Positions 29,239 to 30,344 of a stretch of 30,344 nt of DNA are shown here, in pieces. Under the pieces are notes generated by a model that saw only the letters and a program-made list of their open reading frames with translations, did no database searches and was not told the DNA's origin. Source of the DNA: Nemertoderma westbladi (taxonomy: Eukaryota > Xenacoelomorpha > Nemertodermatida > Nemertodermatidae); the NCBI GenBank assembly GCA_032718475.1, contig JAUCBJ010002555.1, positions 1 to 30,344 on the forward strand, written 5' to 3'. Position 1 is the stretch's first letter, and each line of letters begins with the position of its first letter. The position numbers and the translations under genes are program-made.

Positions 29239-29757
29239 CAACGGCTGGAGTGGGTGTATGACTATATTTTATATTTGTCTTATTATTTTATATTTATGTA
29301 TGTATTATTATGTAATTTTATTATAATCGTTTTATTTAATTTTATTTAGTAGAATATTATTTTAGCGATTATTTAGTAGATTAGTGCAATATATATTCAC
29401 GTTCATTACGTAATTACTTATATTATATATTTAGTGCGACGGCGAGAAATAATTCTTTTCTTTTTCCTTACTGCCCGTATTATATTACGAATACGTAACT
29501 ACAGTAAGATGAAATGTCCGTACTTATTAAAGTACAATAAAGCCACTACTATATTCAAGTATTATTGGTAGGCAGAGTATTAGGAATGCAAAGTTCAGAT
29601 CCTCGTGTCTCGGCTAAACCAAGCTCTGGGTAGACCTTGGAAACGACTTGCCTCTTCACACTGACATTGCTTCGTGCGATATTGCTCTCATACCGTATAT
29701 TAAATAATACATATAGTAGCGTGATGTCCCTTTAACAGTAGCGTATAACGCAAAATA

Positions 29758-30085
29758 AATCTGTTAAACCCTTTTGACCATCTGCAATTCTAGTCGATTA
29801 AGATATCGCGGCACCCACCGATATACTTGAAAGACAAAACTCTAGAATCAGTGGTTAACGTCCCCAGACAAGTTCTGGAATAAACTGGTGCCCATACTAA
29901 ATATTAATCATTAATATTTACAAAATCTGTCAAATATCAGATCCTTTAAAATTCTAGTCGATTAAGATATCGTAGCACTTACCGATACTCTTAAAAAGAC
30001 AAAATTCCTAGAATCAAGGATCCAAGTCCCCAGACACGTTCTGTAATGAAATTGCGTCTATTTAACATTAAATAATAAAATTTAC
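29758..30085 (+). repeat. two imperfect tandem units of about 160 bp
   Basis: ATTCTAGTCGATTAAGATAT followed by CGNNGCACCC/TTACCGATA is found at 29787 and 29951. Each copy continues to a GTCCCCAGACANGTTCTG box and then an AT-rich tail with ATTAAT or TTAACATTAAA. Substitutions and short indels separate the copies. Similar in style, but not in sequence, to the tandem repeats upstream of gag. Confidence 0.82.
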
Positions 30086-30188
30086 GGGAATAAATTTAAA
30101 TTCAGATATTTCAATGAATTTAATAAATTGTCATTTTATACAATTTATAACATTCCCAAAATTCCATTAATTAATAGATCATGGGAGC

Positions 30189-30230
30189 GGAGATTCACTC
30201 TATTAAGTGTATTTGTGTGTGAGAATCTCC
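30189..30230. repeat. inverted repeat, possible hairpin
   Basis: GGAGATTC at 30189-30196 is matched by GAATCTCC at 30223-30230, with an additional AC/GT pairing inside. The loop is about 26 bases. It could be a hairpin in RNA or a terminal repeat of a very short element; nothing indicates function. Confidence 0.5.
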
Positions 30231-30344
30231 AATATATAGTCAATAGCCGATAAAATTCATAGAATCATGTATAAAGGGGATATTGACCATTAAAGAATTA
30301 CTATTAAATAGCATCCCAGATCTGTATGCATGAGAGTTACCCTA

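Larger units (their letters stand above)
29239..30344. other. AT-rich non-coding region after pol
   Basis: No gene is visible. A GGAGTGGG purine stretch (29247-29254) followed by TGTATGAC could be a polypurine tract and 3' LTR start, but TGTATGAC and the sequence after it have no copy upstream of gag. A possible AATAAA polyadenylation signal lies at 29535. A tandem repeat (29758-30085) and an inverted repeat (30189-30230) occupy the right half. The element's 3' LTR may lie outside the window. Confidence 0.5.

Noticed and set aside
29239-29600. 3' LTR starting at TGTATGAC after a purine stretch
   Set aside because: No copy of this sequence was seen upstream of the first ORF, so an LTR call cannot be supported from this window.

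Overview
The window is metazoan-like eukaryotic DNA, AT-rich and without any recognisable cellular gene, tRNA or rRNA. It is filled by two large mobile elements. The first is a decayed Polinton/Maverick, the self-synthesising DNA transposons related to adintoviruses and virophages, at about 3.35-17.4 kb. The second is a BEL/Pao LTR-type retrotransposon with long open frames at 21.0-29.2 kb. BEL/Pao elements are known from animals, and an invertebrate host is my best guess, but nothing here fixes the species.

Layout. 1-3.3 kb: mostly non-coding repeat debris. It holds a possible RNase H fragment at the left edge, a 134-bp direct repeat, two short tandem duplications, and a purine-rich minus-strand remnant of an acidic, helix-forming protein. 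3.35-4.65 kb: an unrecognised minus-strand gene with two in-frame stops. 4.65-5.23 kb: a divergent promoter region. 5.2-17.4 kb, all on the + strand: a frameshifted membrane-anchored dUTPase-like gene; protein-primed DNA polymerase B with an N-terminal zinc-finger block, broken by frameshifts, stops and about 0.8-0.9 kb of foreign DNA; a gene I read as a two-repeat TATA-binding-protein-like factor; a small basic protein with a glycine-hydrophobic segment; an FtsK/HerA-type packaging ATPase with one stop and a duplicated tail; a small conserved Polinton protein; a retroviral-type integrase with a C-terminal chromodomain; two tandem paralogues of a Polinton structural-type protein; and an unrecognised 197-residue protein.

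PolB, integrase and ATPase together identify the Polinton: PolB copies a linear genome from a terminal protein, integrase inserts it, and the ATPase and structural proteins point to packaging. I see no double-jelly-roll major capsid gene and no adenain-like protease in the window. The TBP-like gene and the dUTPase-like gene are not part of the Polinton core set as I know it. Three upstream regions carry the same TATAAATA box, which suggests (inference) that the element controlled its own transcription.

The retroelement has an extra 495-residue ORF in front of Gag, separated from it by a single TAG followed at once by ATG ATG. A Gag/zinc-knuckle/protease ORF follows, then a 1367-codon RT-RNase H-integrase ORF. 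Its Gag-protease linker holds an unusual cluster of eight in-phase matches to the 5' splice-donor consensus. About 3.6 kb of repeat-rich non-coding DNA precedes it and 1.1 kb follows. I could not match any LTR pair by eye, so the element's ends are not defined.
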